Part shown: positions 38,501 through 47,101 of the stretch, piece after piece | Layout: each line of letters opens with the position of its first letter | Position numbering within the stretch: position 1 is the stretch's first letter | Source: Chrysogorgia sp. JL179-B06 | Taxonomy: Eukaryota > Cnidaria > Anthozoa > Scleralcyonacea > Chrysogorgiidae | Length of the DNA stretch: 64,000 nt | Assembly: GCA_035772405.1 (NCBI GenBank) | Contig: JAYKKM010000072.1 | Span: 995,501-1,059,500, forward strand | Direction: 5' to 3' | Made by a program: the position numbers and the translations under genes | The notes under the pieces: generated by a model | Database searches by the model: none | What the model was told of the DNA's origin: nothing | What the model saw: the letters and a program-made list of their open reading frames with translations, nothing else

Positions 38501-38834
38501 TAGTATTCATAGGGTTGTATTATGCTATATACATCCTGCAGTGCATCAAAGAAAACCGACTCAATCATGTAATAAGCGCATTAATAGACTAAGGAGAAAT
38601 CTCAGCTAGCCCGCATCTCATATAATAAAACGACACCTGGAAATTGAACAATAGAAAATTCAAAATAGGACATTTTGTATGTACAAGCTTCTCCCATCAG
38701 AAAGGGGTTCCATTGCAGTGAATAGGACGTCCAAGTATAGTAACTTCTAGTATTTATATTATTTTTATAGTGTTTGACAATTACCTTCCTACAATGGCCA
38801 CTTTTCCTTTAGGTAAAGCTACAGAATCGCTCAT
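17361..38834 (-). CDS. CRYL1: Lambda-crystallin homolog / L-gulonate 3-dehydrogenase gene (7 coding exons)
   Basis: Coding exons on the minus strand, in order: 38834-38785, 37781-37754, 36065-35856, 35045-34881, 31443-31249, 20440-20335, 17584-17361. They join without phase conflict into 325 residues; vertebrate CRYL1 is about 319. The family is a cytosolic NAD-dependent 3-hydroxyacyl-CoA-dehydrogenase-like enzyme that oxidises L-gulonate in the glucuronate-xylulose pathway. Visible features are the Rossmann GSGLIG (16-21), acidic D39 in YLYDID for NAD preference, SSTS (126-129), AHPVNPP with H150, and NGFLLNR with N201, followed by the C-terminal helical domain ([17 protein letters not shown]). 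All introns are GT-AG. Intron 5 (10.8 kb) contains the 17-bp satellite. About 4.5% of the gene is coding. The start codon lies ~50 bp from a MITE, so the promoter may be transposon-derived or a leader exon may be missing. Confidence 0.95.
17718..17843. mobile_element. Small foldback in CRYL1 intron 6
   Basis: Arms TAGATAATGGTAACGAGTG and CACGAGTGACCATTATCTA, and GAGTTAGATTGGAAGGCC against GGCCTTCTATCTAATTC, form one ~125-bp hairpin. Confidence 0.65.
17942..18451. mobile_element. TTAA-flanked MITE in CRYL1 intron 6
   Basis: Inverted ends AGGGACACTCCGGCCCAAAT and the complement, flanked by TTAA at 17938-17941 and 18452-18455. Each arm is ~115 bp, continuing through TTCAGCATTCCTATCAATTT. No ORF. 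Confidence 0.85.
18477..18565. repeat. Palindromic pair around CTATATAGAG
   Basis: TTAGTGCACTCTATATAGAG and the inverted CTATATAGAGTTCACTAAT bracket ~40 bp; probably a tiny MITE or its relic. Confidence 0.5.
18610..19197 (+). pseudogene. LINE ORF2 C-terminus interrupted by a MITE
   Basis: Upstream half reads [20 protein letters not shown] to [11 protein letters not shown]. Downstream half reads [19 protein letters not shown] and ends [19 protein letters not shown]. The two halves are separated by the element at 18840-19072. 'PKLWNSLP' is the hallmark of CR1/L2 C-termini. Confidence 0.75.
18840..19072. mobile_element. TA-flanked MITE inserted in a LINE
   Basis: Ends GGGGCTGATTACATGGAGAA and the complement are nearly perfect over ~60 bp (AGCCCGGGCTGA…). 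Flanked by TA, and splits a LINE coding remnant, which proves insertion. Confidence 0.8.
19200..20070. other. CRYL1 intron 6, unassigned part
   Basis: AT-rich. Inverted CACTCGCGTTTTATCATATC / TATGATAAAACGCTCCTTCTC words around 19605-19680 suggest another small foldback. Nothing else recognised. Confidence 0.4.
20070..20280. mobile_element. Inverted pair of Penelope-type ends in CRYL1 intron 6
   Basis: Left half AAAAGGTGGTGAACTGCCAA … GGACGTTTCGAACGGA, and right half CTCCGCTCGAAACGTCAGTA … CACTGCCTACGCAGCA, are inverted copies of the family also found at 10500-10640 and 61957-62061. Confidence 0.6.
20163..20197 (+). ncRNA. Hammerhead-ribozyme-like motif with GUC triplet
   Basis: TACT, TTGACGA (first core base C changed to T), A, GAGC-TCC-GCTC perfect stem II, GAAAC, GTC, AGTA. 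Stem I arms TACT and AGTA pair. It is on the strand opposite to CRYL1 transcription. Confidence 0.5.
20335..20440 (-). CDS. CRYL1: CRYL1 exon 6
   Basis: Acceptor TTGGCCAG, donor ACAG|GTAACC. Encodes [18 protein letters not shown] to TMHLNAT plus one base of G252. It lies 10.8 kb from exon 5, on the far side of the satellite. Confidence 0.93.
20824..30912. repeat. 10.1-kb satellite array, 17-bp unit GATACATNNNGACCGGT
   Basis: About 590 tandem units fill most of CRYL1 intron 5. The seven left and seven right bases of the unit are nearly invariant. The middle triplet is mainly TAC, TTC, GAC, GAT or ATC, and an 18-bp form (TTCG) is also common. Most units carry two CpGs and the palindrome ACCGGT, in sharp contrast to the AT-rich surroundings. 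Higher-order repeats are visible: a junction with GGTCACCGGTGATAC and the truncated CCGGGATAC recurs at 20983, 21470 and 22751, and ATAACCGGTGATAC recurs near 25071, 25626, 26078 and 27817. Units between ~26860 and 29830 have many single-base indels. The minus-strand reading frames (peptide [16 protein letters not shown]) are a consequence of a 17-bp period and a stop-poor unit. Confidence 0.98.
30913..31170 (-). mobile_element. 5S-rRNA-derived SINE-like element
   Basis: On the minus strand, GCTAAGTCAAGCCCGGTCTG then TTAGTACTTGGATGGGTGAC then CTTGGAATAACC reproduces the 3' two thirds of a 5S rRNA, including the internal promoter region. About 150 bp of non-5S sequence follows, running directly into the satellite. 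The 5' third is not 5S-like and stem I is lost. SINE3-type elements with 5S heads are known in animals. A 5S pseudogene is the alternative. Confidence 0.65.
31249..31443 (-). CDS. CRYL1: CRYL1 exon 5
   Basis: Acceptor TTTTGTAG, donor GAG|GTAATA. Encodes residues 152-216, [14 protein letters not shown] to [15 protein letters not shown]. Confidence 0.95.
31535..32110. mobile_element. Foldback element in CRYL1 intron 4 with internal TGACGTCA words
   Basis: Arms GGATATTATGGTGCTATCGG … TTTCAATCACG and CGTGATTGAAAATCCGATAC … are inverted. A second inner pair GTGACGTCACACATTAGAGT / GACTCTAACGTGTGACGTCA is nested inside. The minus-strand open frame at 31847-32143 lies within it and has no recognised domain. 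Confidence 0.6.
32640..33810. mobile_element. ~1.15-kb giant inverted repeat in CRYL1 intron 4
   Basis: Left arm from ATCACTGATCTCTAAATAAA to the CGATCGATCC region; right arm returns in reverse order (AATCTCCCGTTAATATAAAT, ACGAATACACGGAAACC against GGTTTCCGTGTATTCGT, TTTATTTAGAGATCAGTGAT). The right arm carries an extra inverted-repeat element (33478-33672), the same family as 15569-15784. Unpaired centre roughly 33010-33120. Confidence 0.75.
33999..34210. mobile_element. Foldback MITE in CRYL1 intron 4
   Basis: GAATTTATGGTTATAATTTT … AATATATTAGCAACAGAAC is inverted at 34159-34210. The loop contains the small palindrome GGGTGTCCGGGTGTCCAGACACCC. Confidence 0.65.
34326..34824. mobile_element. 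MITE copy 1 (CATTGGCAAC family) in intron 4
   Basis: Ends CATTGGCAACAAAAATTAAG and the complement, with inner arms GAACTCGTAAAATGAT and TTTGAAATATTTCAGTTTGT. It ends 56 bp from exon 4. A sister copy lies at 35176-35639. TTAA near the outer ends suggests piggyBac-type mobility. Confidence 0.75.
34881..35045 (-). CDS. CRYL1: CRYL1 exon 4
   Basis: Acceptor TTCTGCAG, donor CCA|GTATGT. Encodes residues 97-151 with the SSTS motif and catalytic-region AHP. Confidence 0.95.
35176..35639. mobile_element. MITE copy 2 (CATTGGCAAC family) in intron 3
   Basis: Same ends and internal arms as 34326-34824; the two share most of their length, so both moved recently enough to stay alignable by eye. Confidence 0.75.
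35648..35822. mobile_element. TTAA-flanked foldback MITE in intron 3
   Basis: Near-perfect hairpin: ends AGTGTATATGACACGAAAAT and its complement, TTAA at 35644-35647 and 35823-35826. Loop of only a few bases near 35735. Confidence 0.8.
35856..36065 (-). CDS. CRYL1: CRYL1 exon 3
   Basis: Acceptor TCATTAG, donor CAG|GTTCGG. Encodes residues 27-96, beginning [17 protein letters not shown] and ending EGAIYVQ. A 175-bp MITE starts 34 bp below the donor. Confidence 0.93.
36120..36395. mobile_element. Foldback element with tandem CCATGGATGTATAT loop in intron 2
   Basis: A small hairpin (GTTTTTATTCAGATACATAA / ATGTATCTGAATAAAAAC) precedes a larger one. The larger one has arms CTTGTGCTTTGACATCAA through GGTGCTGGCCCCCGTACCCC (about 80 bp each, almost identical) around three copies of a 14-bp unit ATCCATGGATGTAT. 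Confidence 0.75.
36400..37753. other. CRYL1 intron 2, unassigned remainder
   Basis: Two GGTCGGTCGG-containing segments (37108-37125 and 37288-37310) are related. No other feature recognised. Confidence 0.4.
37754..37781 (-). CDS. CRYL1: CRYL1 exon 2 (28-nt microexon)
   Basis: Acceptor …TTTAACAG, donor GTG|GTAAGT. Encodes the end of the Rossmann turn, GLIGKSWSV. Phase 2 in, phase 0 out. Only the fit to the family motif makes such a short exon convincing. Confidence 0.85.
37782..38784. other. CRYL1 intron 1
   Basis: Holds a direct duplication GGACATGTAGTGTCTGAGG (38150-38186) and opposed open frames without domains. No exon or TE could be supported. Confidence 0.4.
38785..38834 (-). CDS. CRYL1: CRYL1 exon 1 (start)
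   Basis: ATG at 38834; encodes [16 protein letters not shown] and two bases of S17. Donor AAG|GTAATT. Confidence 0.85.
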
Positions 38835-38882
38835 TTCACTAAATATTCCAATGCCCTCTTCTGGAATGGCGAAGGCTGAAAC

Positions 38883-39057
38883 GGATGACTCAAAAGGACC
38901 TTCACATTTTCAAAAACTAGTGTAATCCTAATCCCTATCCTAATCTTAAACCTAACCTTGATCCTAAGGACCTTAAACCTAACCCTAATCGTAGCTAACC
39001 CTAACCTAACCAAAAATAAAGACCAGACAAAAACAGAAAGGTCCTTTTGAGTCATCC
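38883..39057. mobile_element. MITE with CTAACC-like interior upstream of CRYL1
   Basis: Inverted ends GGATGACTCAAAAGGACCTT and complement. The interior is built of CCTAATCCTAACC-type words that resemble telomere repeats but are irregular. It lies 49 bp upstream of the CRYL1 ATG. Confidence 0.65.
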
Positions 39058-39534
39058 CTTTTAGCGGTTTCCGCTTGAACCACAGCAACCCAAACAACAC
39101 ATTTGTATTTTGCCTGAAATTTCTGGTGAGCCTATTGTCTTGTTAATTTTGAGGTATATATTTTCCGACATTTGAACATACTGCCGTCTTCAAATTTTAC
39201 AGCAAATGAGAAGTGATAGCTTTCGCTAAATTGGATATATGCTTCTTCATACCTTTTGTAAGAGATAACCACGGATGTACGGTGGATTATTTAGCTTGTT
39301 AGCTGCTTTTATGCCTACGAATGCCGACATGAACAACTCTGAAGAGCATTGAATATTTCTCAATTATTCAGGTCAACAAAGTAGACAAAGGCAATGAACA
39401 AAGACCACAAAAATTATCATATCTAAACACCCAGAAATTCTGAGTGTCATGTGACCAGCCGATCCCAGGGCCATTTTCGGCGACCTTCCACCGGAGGTTG
39501 GTCTGCTTGAACGTTAAAATAAATAATTGACCTA

Positions 39535-39744
39535 GCCTCCTCCGCAGGCAACTCTGTCATTTTCAGTTTTGCAACGTTTCAGTCGATAATGTTTTGGCCG
39601 AGCCAAAGAAATAAATAAGAGCATGGGCCCGAGTGTAAAATTAAAGGGCGAAGTGGCTCGGCCAAAACATAAAAGACTGAAAACGTTGCAAAACTGAAAA
39701 CGTTGCAGCTAGGAAGATACAGAGTTGTCTGCGGAGGAGGCTAT
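39535..39744. mobile_element. MITE with TAGCCTCCTCCGCAG ends
   Basis: Ends TAGCCTCCTCCGCAG and CTGCGGAGGAGGCTA; inner arms TTTTCAGTTTTGCAACGTTT and GTTTTGGCCGAGCC are inverted. A GC-rich patch with (CG)n follows at 39780-39850. Confidence 0.7.
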
Positions 39745-40139
39745 AATTGACCAAACTTCAAGAACACTTCCGATGCGAAGGCACGCGGGGGGCGCGGGGA
39801 ATGACGGCCGCGCGCGCGCGCCTTCACCTGCCCTGTTGCGCGCCGCCAAAAGAAAAGCCTCTGCGGAGGAGAGCTTTCGGATGAACACCGAACGTTTCCC
39901 ATAGGACGTTGCGGGGTATTTTGTTTATCTAATATTCAAAGTATATTCAATACTTCTCCTGTTGTCCAGACTGCAGAAGTGACCAACGATACGCCAACGC
40001 GACACGTTGACATCCACGAACTTGGGTCAAGTCAGAGATTTTCTCCGAAAAACTTGTTGTCAATGAACCGAAGTTAGGATTAAGCGTTTCTTAGTATTCA
40101 GGGTTAGTGCTAATTTCCGATTTATTTATTTATTAGGCT

Positions 40140-40733
40140 TCGCCAGCTGTATATATATATATATATATTCTCAGGATTTATGGTGAAGGAAAATTTCGAG
40201 CGTTGGAATACATACATTTTAAGACCAAACCGGGACCAGTCGGCGAAAAATGCAACATAAAGGCCTTCCGGCTGGAATCGAACCCGCGACCTTGCGATGC
40301 GTTAGTGCAGTGGTCTGACCACTAAGCTACGGAAGCCGTTGCCGAGAGCCTAGTCACGAGTTCTGTATATATGGTGGTGGTAATGCCGGGATAAGATTTT
40401 GGGTATATTATAGGTAATATTTGGCATTTCACTCGATCAAACTACATGTTGAAAGGATTTACGGTGAAGGAAAATTTCGAGTGTTGGAATATATACATTT
40501 TAAGACCAAACCGTTGCGAAAAATGCAACTTAAATTAGGCCTTCCGGCTGTGGTCTTAAAATGTATGTATTCCAACACTCGCAATTTTCCTTCACCATAA
40601 ATCCTTTCTATAGTAACGATTTTTATAGTAACGATTTTTGGTTAATGCCATTTCTACTATTCCGTTACTAAAAATCTTGGCAGTTTACCACTTTTTCACT
40701 TTGCTACTGACTATGATCCAAAACATCTCTCCG

Positions 40734-40773
<40 letters not shown>

Positions 40774-40979
40774 TATTTTCGCAACTGGTCCCGGTTTGGT
40801 CTTAAAATGTATGTATTCCAACACTCGAAATTTTCCTTCACCATAAATCCTTTCAACATGTAGTTTGATCGAGTGAAATGCCAAATATTACCTATAATAT
40901 ACCCAGAATCTTATCCCGGCATTACCCGCATCACCATATATACAGAACTCGTGACTAGGCTCTCGGCAACGGCTTCCGT
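40140..40979. mobile_element. Cluster of tRNA-headed SINE-like repeats, inverted
   Basis: Body word AATTTTCCTTCACCATAAAT (or inverse) occurs at ~40175, ~40455, ~40590 and ~40835; a fifth lies at ~41865. The head at 40262-40337 (minus strand) is tRNA-like: GCTTCCG TAGCTTAGTGGTCAG … GGTTCGATTCC … CGGAAGG. A linker (CAGAACTCGTGACTAGG, GTTTGATCGAGTGAAATG) appears on opposite strands at ~40360-40450 and ~40855-40965. Confidence 0.7.
40262..40337 (-). tRNA. tRNA-like SINE head
   Basis: A-box TAGCTTAGTGGTCAGACC and B-box GGTTCGATTCC are present. The acceptor pairs over six of seven bases. The anticodon arm is poor, and the sequence is joined to a repeated body, so it is not counted as a functional tRNA. 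Confidence 0.45.
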
Positions 40980-41781
40980 TAGTGGTGGGCGATACCCGAA
41001 AAATCATTTCGATACGATACCGATTACTTTTGATGTTAGGTATCGATGGTATCGATTACTCAAACGATTACTGTGACGTCACACCTGTTAGATGTGTTGT
41101 TAGAATGTTGAAAAACATCGTTGCACAACAAGCACTTCGACTTTGTTTCATCTGGAAACTTTTCAAAATAGTTCCACACAAGACTACGCGTTGCAGTTGA
41201 TGAACTTGCCATCATTGTTGATGTGAAAGACAATGTGAAAGACGAGAAATCAGAAAAAGTCCAAAAGGAATGCAGGCTCAAGTAATCGAAAGCATGTTCG
41301 ATAGTGGTGGGCGATACTGCGAATATCGATTTCGATACGATACCGAGTACTTTTTTATCGATACCACTGTTTCGATACTTTTTTTCGATACCGATACTGG
41401 TCAGTAGACAAAGTACTTCATACACAAGTTAAATATGTTCGTACCACAACAATTAATAGTCTTTATATTTAATTTAACATTAAACAACATTAACATGTTT
41501 AATTGTGATTGACATAATTTGGCGCCGACATTAAATGTTGACGCCATTTCTGCCATTTTCCAGCACGAAAAAGAAAAACCTGGAAAAAAAACTGTGAAAA
41601 GCATGCTCGTTTGGCAAAGAACTAAACGAAGAACTTCATGTAACATTAAATATTAACCATAATCCGGTCACATGACAAGTATCGAAAACATCGATATTTA
41701 AAAAAAGTATCGATACATGCATCTTTTGAATTGTGAATATCGAAAGTATCGATACTTTAGTAGTGGTATCGCCCACCACTA
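40980..41781. mobile_element. hAT-type transposon remnant inserted in a SINE
   Basis: Ends TAGTGGTGGGCGATACC and its complement are bounded by a perfect 8-bp duplication GCTTCCGT (40972-40979, 41782-41789) that splits the SINE head. A second left-type end (TAGTGGTGGGCGATAC) lies inside at 41302, so the element is composite. The interior carries a BED zinc finger remnant on the minus strand. Confidence 0.85.
41060..41235 (-). pseudogene. BED zinc finger of a hAT transposase (truncated)
   Basis: Minus-strand translation gives SLVWNYFEKFPDETKSKCLL, CNDVFQHSNNTSN. The 'VW-x-(Y/F)F … C-x2-C … N-T-S-N' spacing is that of BED fingers at the N-terminus of hAT (ZBED-type) transposases. The catalytic domain is absent. 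Confidence 0.8.
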
Positions 41782-42109
41782 GCTTCCGTAGCTCAGTGGT
41801 CAAGTTGCATTTTTCGCAACTGGTCCGGGTTTGGTCTTATAATGTATGTATTCCAAGACTCGAAATTTTCCTTCACCATAAATCCTTTCTATATATATAT
41901 ATATATATTTAACATGAATTTACACAATTATGGACACACAAAACCTATTCATATACATAATAAAGTGGCAGGGTGGCCGCAACAGCGTACGCCAATTATT
42001 ACGGTCCCAGAATGAATAAAATTGAAGTAAAAATTAAGTAAACTGCGAACAGAATTGCATTTTGGGCAAATCGTTTTCCATGTTCGCGGATCTTCTGGGT
42101 CATATCAGT

Positions 42110-42480
42110 GGTCCAATGCTCTCATGTAGTATTACAGGAGGTTACGTTTAAAGTTGTCGTAACTCTCTTCAACCGGTATTTCGTTCGGGAGGACATTCCA
42201 CGTCCTACATGTTCGTGTGAAGAATGCCAGCGCTGGGAAGTTAGTGTTCTACATTTTCGCGGAGGAAATTGTAGAAGATCTGGGGTCGAGCAGATTCTAG
42301 ATATCCTCTTTGGAAGGATACGATGGAATTTCAGCATTGTGATGTCTCTGAGATCCTATCATAAGCATGTATCTTGAACGATTAAAGACTAGCTTCAGAG
42401 CATGATTTAAGGAGTCGTCAGAGTGCATCCTTGAAAGACGTTCTGCGCCCCATACATATGACATTTTAAGGCTTTGCCGC
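42110..42480 (-). pseudogene. LINE ORF2 C-terminal remnant
   Basis: Minus-strand translation shows GAERLSRMHSDDSLNHALKL and later FFTRTCRTWNVLPNEIPV then YDNFKRNLL, the 'R-T-x-x-x-W-N-x-L-P' signature, with at least two stops. Confidence 0.65.
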
Positions 42481-42551
42481 CATCAGGATATGAGCTTGAC
42501 GAATGACATAGTCCATATATCGTCTGTCTACTCCAAGTTCTCCCACATTCA

Positions 42552-42930
42552 CTACACAACCAAGCAATTCGAAGTCCTACTTCGAGAGAGTTTATTAATT
42601 TCTAAGTTTAAACTCTTATAACGCCAACATTAGATATTTTCCTTCAACACTTTTCTAATTTATTCCTTCATCGTTGTGTGTTTGTCAATCTGTGAGGACA
42701 CGCGTCCTTTGTTCTTCCGTGGTCTCGCTTTTAATTTCATTTGTAACATTTTGTCACTTTCTATTTATGTAACAGTTTAGCTATATATGACTCCTATATA
42801 TGCCTCTTGTAATGATATATACGTTACGAGTTTAGTAACGAAACGTTACTCGTTATAGTATTAAAATTTTTCTTTTCAAAATTATGTGTTATGGCTCTTT
42901 TTAAAGCTATTTCCTGGGCATTAATACTCC
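42552..42930 (+). pseudogene. Penelope-like 3' end, second copy
   Basis: Parallel to 6690-7050: KQFEVLLRESLLISKFK, then a frameshift, then the same 3' region. The CTGATGA element is lost here, although the GTTACGAGTTTAGTAACGAAAC part remains. Confidence 0.65.
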
Positions 42931-43309
42931 TAACTTGAACTTTAGTTGATGATACTATTAATAATTTCTATCAGAAAGTGCCAAAGATTATAAAAAACCC
43001 ACACAAAATAGGCAGCTTAATACTAAGAACCAGAAAATTTAACCGAAATTTAACCGGATGTTATTAATTCACAGAAATATTAAACTGAGAAGAGGTATTC
43101 CAAGAATATATCATAATTTATTAGAAATCGAATACAATGAATTCATGCAGTGAATTCTCGAGTGAATTCCATGTAAATACAAATTCCGCCAGAATTTCAT
43201 GATTAAAATACATAATTATGTGATGTATATCTGATATAGGGTTTTACTTTCGTAGGGTTTTACTTTCATTGACAATTTGGTTTGATATAGCATTATGAAG
43301 GCGTTAGTA

Positions 43310-43450
43310 AACAGACGATACATGGACGATCGTCAACTCAAATCCCATTAGTCCCCGGACAGAAATCAAACATGTAACCTTCTGATTGCCGGTGAGACGC
43401 TCTAACCATTGAGCTAACGAGACTCAGATGGAGAGCGAAGGTTACAATGT
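43310..43450 (-). mobile_element. tRNA-derived repeat copy
   Basis: tRNA-like sequence on the minus strand at 43350-43424 (A-box TAGCTCAATGGTTAGAGC, anticodon position GGC, mutated B-box) with the same flanks as 9513-9830. Confidence 0.6.
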
Positions 43451-45735
43451 ACTGCAGTCACTATATATCAGCAATGCTTGAGTGTGTTACAGCGTAATGG
43501 AAAACGGCACTTCGGGATATCAACGACGACGTCGAGGCTCCTCCAATCCCATTGAGCCTGATGCCCAGCAGAACGACCATCCACAGATCCAACCTGACGA
43601 ACCGCGAACCACTAACTTGAACACTGTTCTATCTTATTAACTTTCTCTTCTATATTTAATATATTTGAACAAAGCTTTACTAAATACGTCGAAACCATGG
43701 TGAACACTACTAATATAATTAGTATTATACATGATAATAATATGTATATATAAACACATTTACCAAAATCTATCAATGGCGTATAAATGTTGGAGCAAAG
43801 GATGAGAAAGAGAAATGAGTTCTTAAACTTAGAAGAATTTTTAAAGATTCGAGAAATAAATAGGCTTAAAATAAAAGAGCACGATAAGGTAGCTTGTATT
43901 TATAATCAACGAAAAGTCCAGTTACGTCAGACACAAAGGCGTCATGACAGTGTTCCTATACCTTTGTAACTCAATACAAACACACACACAAACCCTCTAT
44001 AGGTTCCAACTTAGATACGACTTAGTATATGGCCAAACACAAATGGCAAATTTGTCATTACCTATAGCTCAGACCCATCTCCCTTAAACATTTTATGTTT
44101 AATTTTATGGACCACCAATACAGGTATTACAGAACGCCGCCGCCAGATCGAATTATCCTTGACCTTCCTAGCTAATTACTTCTTGGCTAACTTCTTTGCT
44201 ATAGAATCACTATCAACTCTTAATTATTGGAAACCACTTTATCTTCGTTGTCTCTCTATTTTTAAGTGTGTTAATCAAATTTCAGATTTGGATCTTGAGC
44301 TCAAGAAAAACTCTAACATCCACCACCACAAAACACGTCGGTGTTATAGACTACCGTCTACAACGTACAAATTTGGGAAAACAACACAGTAGTTCAGACT
44401 AGAACTCATTGTCACTGACTTAAGACAATATACTAACGTTAATTATTTCAAAACAACTCCAAAGAAACTATTTTAATTACCATTGATTTTTCAAAGTTTT
44501 CTCTTAAATCATGTATTTTAACATTACTGTACTTTATATTTACGACAGGACCTCCCTGAAACGTCACCATTGGTGAGCGAAGCATCCTGTATAAATATTA
44601 AATATTATTATCCATGTTGTCATACATAAAATAATTTTGGAGATATTGACTGCAGGCACTTTCCGCCCCGTACAGGAAGACCAAAACAACCCATTCTGGA
44701 TAGGAATAAAAAGAAATTGAAAATTAAACCGAAATTAGAGGATGTCGTTTCACACCAATTTTAAAATTAGGTGTGGAGACATACAGCCAAGCCTTGTAAA
44801 GCTCATATAATAATTAAGACGACGAATACAACGAATTCCTGTAGTAATATATGCAGAATTCCACAAACTTCAGGCGTTACTTCCAACCAAACATTTCCCA
44901 TGAATTAAAATACAGAATTATAAAGTTTCAAACTTCCAAACGTGTTTTTGCTTTACATTTCGGTTTCAGCCTGGACGGAATTGCTCATGTAATAGGATTT
45001 GTGATATCTGGTTCATTTTAAAGGCATATGCATGGCCAATTACAAAATTGGGAAGTATGCTTGCGAGTAATCGAAGATCTAATCTCAGGAATTTCCGTTT
45101 GGCATATTGTATTCTTCCCATCTTTATCAGGGTTGGGAACTTTTATGACTGGTTAAAATTATTGATTTACACGAGTCGTTTTATTTCGTTTTTAACAATA
45201 GATTCACCAATCTCAGACTTCGAAAATACTTCGAAAATAAAACCACAATTCAATAATAAGACCCATTCAACAATATTAATATATAAGACCAATACATGCA
45301 GTAACAATCAGAACGGACTTGAAACGTTCAAGGTAATTTGTAAATTTTATACACATGTAATTCAGTCTGACTGCAAAATGTTGTATTTTATTAAACTATT
45401 TATCTATCTATTTTACGCTTGGGCATTTCATTTTCATTTCATATTGTTTTAAAATCATTTTTAGATTTTAAAACACAGATCACAAAACGATTTTAGCTGA
45501 CATATTGATCTTAAAAGTTTCTAGCACATGATCTTATATGTTCTTGTAATGTTAAGACTACTGGTCAAGATCGCTTTTTGCATCTGCTTCAGGACTTCCT
45601 TTCTTCGTTCTTTTCCTAATAGGCTTCTAATTCTTATATACCATTATTGCGACTTCCTTCGAGTGCCGCCCTCCGAGGACATCTATATTATGATGTTCAG
45701 TTGCTTTATTTCATAACCTGGATATTATATATTAT
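43450..45735. other. Intergenic, no supported gene
   Basis: Open frames MENGTSGYQRRRRGSSN (from 43498, 47 codons) and MLEQRMRKRNEFLNLEEF (43787-43969) look protein-like but match nothing I know. They may be pieces of a decayed element. Segments 43070-43220 and 44750-44930 look like diverged copies of one repeat. Confidence 0.35.
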
Positions 45736-45736
45736 A

Positions 45737-45780
45737 TATACTATATATTATTATTATTATCATTATCATCATCATCATCA

Positions 45781-45814
<34 letters not shown>

Positions 45815-45816
45815 TA
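45737..45816. repeat. TAT/ATT/ATC microsatellite
   Basis: (ATT)n with (ATC)n interruption. It lies on the 3' side of the minus-strand LINE remnant at 46058-46505, and could be its tail. Confidence 0.85.
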
Positions 45817-46057
45817 AAAGTCGTGAGATAGTTAAAAAATAAGTGGTGGGCTATATTGAAAAAAGCTATTTCCAGCAAACAGTACGACATTCAACATCAA
45901 TGAATTAATTAAGATTTAATTTAATTAAGATTTATTAGAATTTATAATACATATCAATTACAGTATTACAACTAAAAATTGAATGTATTAGAGGGTAAAC
46001 CAAAAACAGAATTCAAGATTCCCTCAGGATTGTCACCCTTTACAAATACAAATAACA

Positions 46058-46505
46058 TTAATATGAAATCAAAGAGTAAGACATAACGAAATTATACGAA
46101 ACAGAAAAACTATGGATTAAAAGCAACAGGAAAAAGTTTGAAATAATGCTGAGAAAGTATAGCCTCTTAAAAGACGACAAGGTGTTAATGCCACCGCACG
46201 ATAGAGTATGGGAGAGAGTTCCAGAGCCTAGTGACACGAACGTCATCTGACATCTTAAAGACATCAATATTACGCAGACAACGACCCGTACTTCTCCAAG
46301 AAATGAAACCACGTGGCGTGTCTACTAAGCCGTGAATCATTTTAAAAATGAAGACAAGATCTGCGATTTCCCTACGCATGTACAGAGGAAGAAGCTGAAG
46401 TTGTTCAAGCCTGGTCTTGTAGTCTACTTCATGACCTAAAATAAGCCGAGAGGCGCGGCGCTGCACCTGCTCAATTTTGTTCATATTACGTTTCCTGTAG
46501 ACCAT
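46058..46505 (-). pseudogene. LINE ORF2 C-terminal remnant
   Basis: Reads MNKIEQVQRRASRLILGHEV, LEQLQLLPLYMRREIADLVF, then VTRLWNSLPYSIV. After a frameshift it continues GGINTLSSFKRLYFLS. This is the 'IE-x-VQRRA-(T/S)R-LI' block of Jockey/CR1-like elements. Confidence 0.85.
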
Positions 46506-46744
46506 ACTGGACTAGCATATTCAAGTGTATTCAATCCCATATAAGCATTAATATTTGTTATTTGATTATGTATTATCGCAGTCAAAGGCATGGTTACACA
46601 TTGTTTACCAGCATTTTGTCTGAATTTTCTTCACATATTGCCTGGGTCCACAACATCATATATAATACTGCATGTCAACAATAGTGGAACATACAGGTTT
46701 TGTTTTGTATTGCGTTGTTCACTTCGGACTAGTTTATGGTATAT

Positions 46745-46825
46745 TATCTAAAAAGGTTGGTGTACTGCCGAAATAGCGTGTAAGTAGTCCAACGTTTCGA
46801 GCGAAGGCCCTTCGTCTGAGAGTAC
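46745..46825 (-). mobile_element. Penelope-type terminal fragment with hammerhead-like core
   Basis: Minus strand: TCT, CAGACGA (core T to A), AGGGCCTTCGCTC, GAAAC, GTT, GGA; stem I TCT/GGA with one wobble pair. Same family as 11860-11995. Confidence 0.45.
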
Positions 46826-47101
46826 ACACGTTTTATTACTAGTTTATGGTATTATATTTGTTCAATGAAATGTCACGAGTAAAGAATTTTGTTTCACAAA
46901 CACAGTTATTTCCGGCGCGCAACTGATAATCAAACGTTAATAATTCCTAAAGATATAAACTCATAAAACAAAGGAAATCATAGTGGAACGAAACGTGGAT
47001 TAATAGTTATGATCACGTCCGGAGCAACTTTCTTTCGACTTCCTCATAGTTTGACTAAAGTTTTACACACACGAGGGCGATCGAGCATTAAAGTGACAAG
47101 C

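Noticed and set aside
38920..39010. Interstitial telomere array
   Set aside because: CCTAACC-like words are irregular and enclosed by MITE inverted repeats; the same words occur inside other transposons.
45048..45452. 134-codon open frame
   Set aside because: AT-rich, no domain, no splice or repeat support; likely chance.
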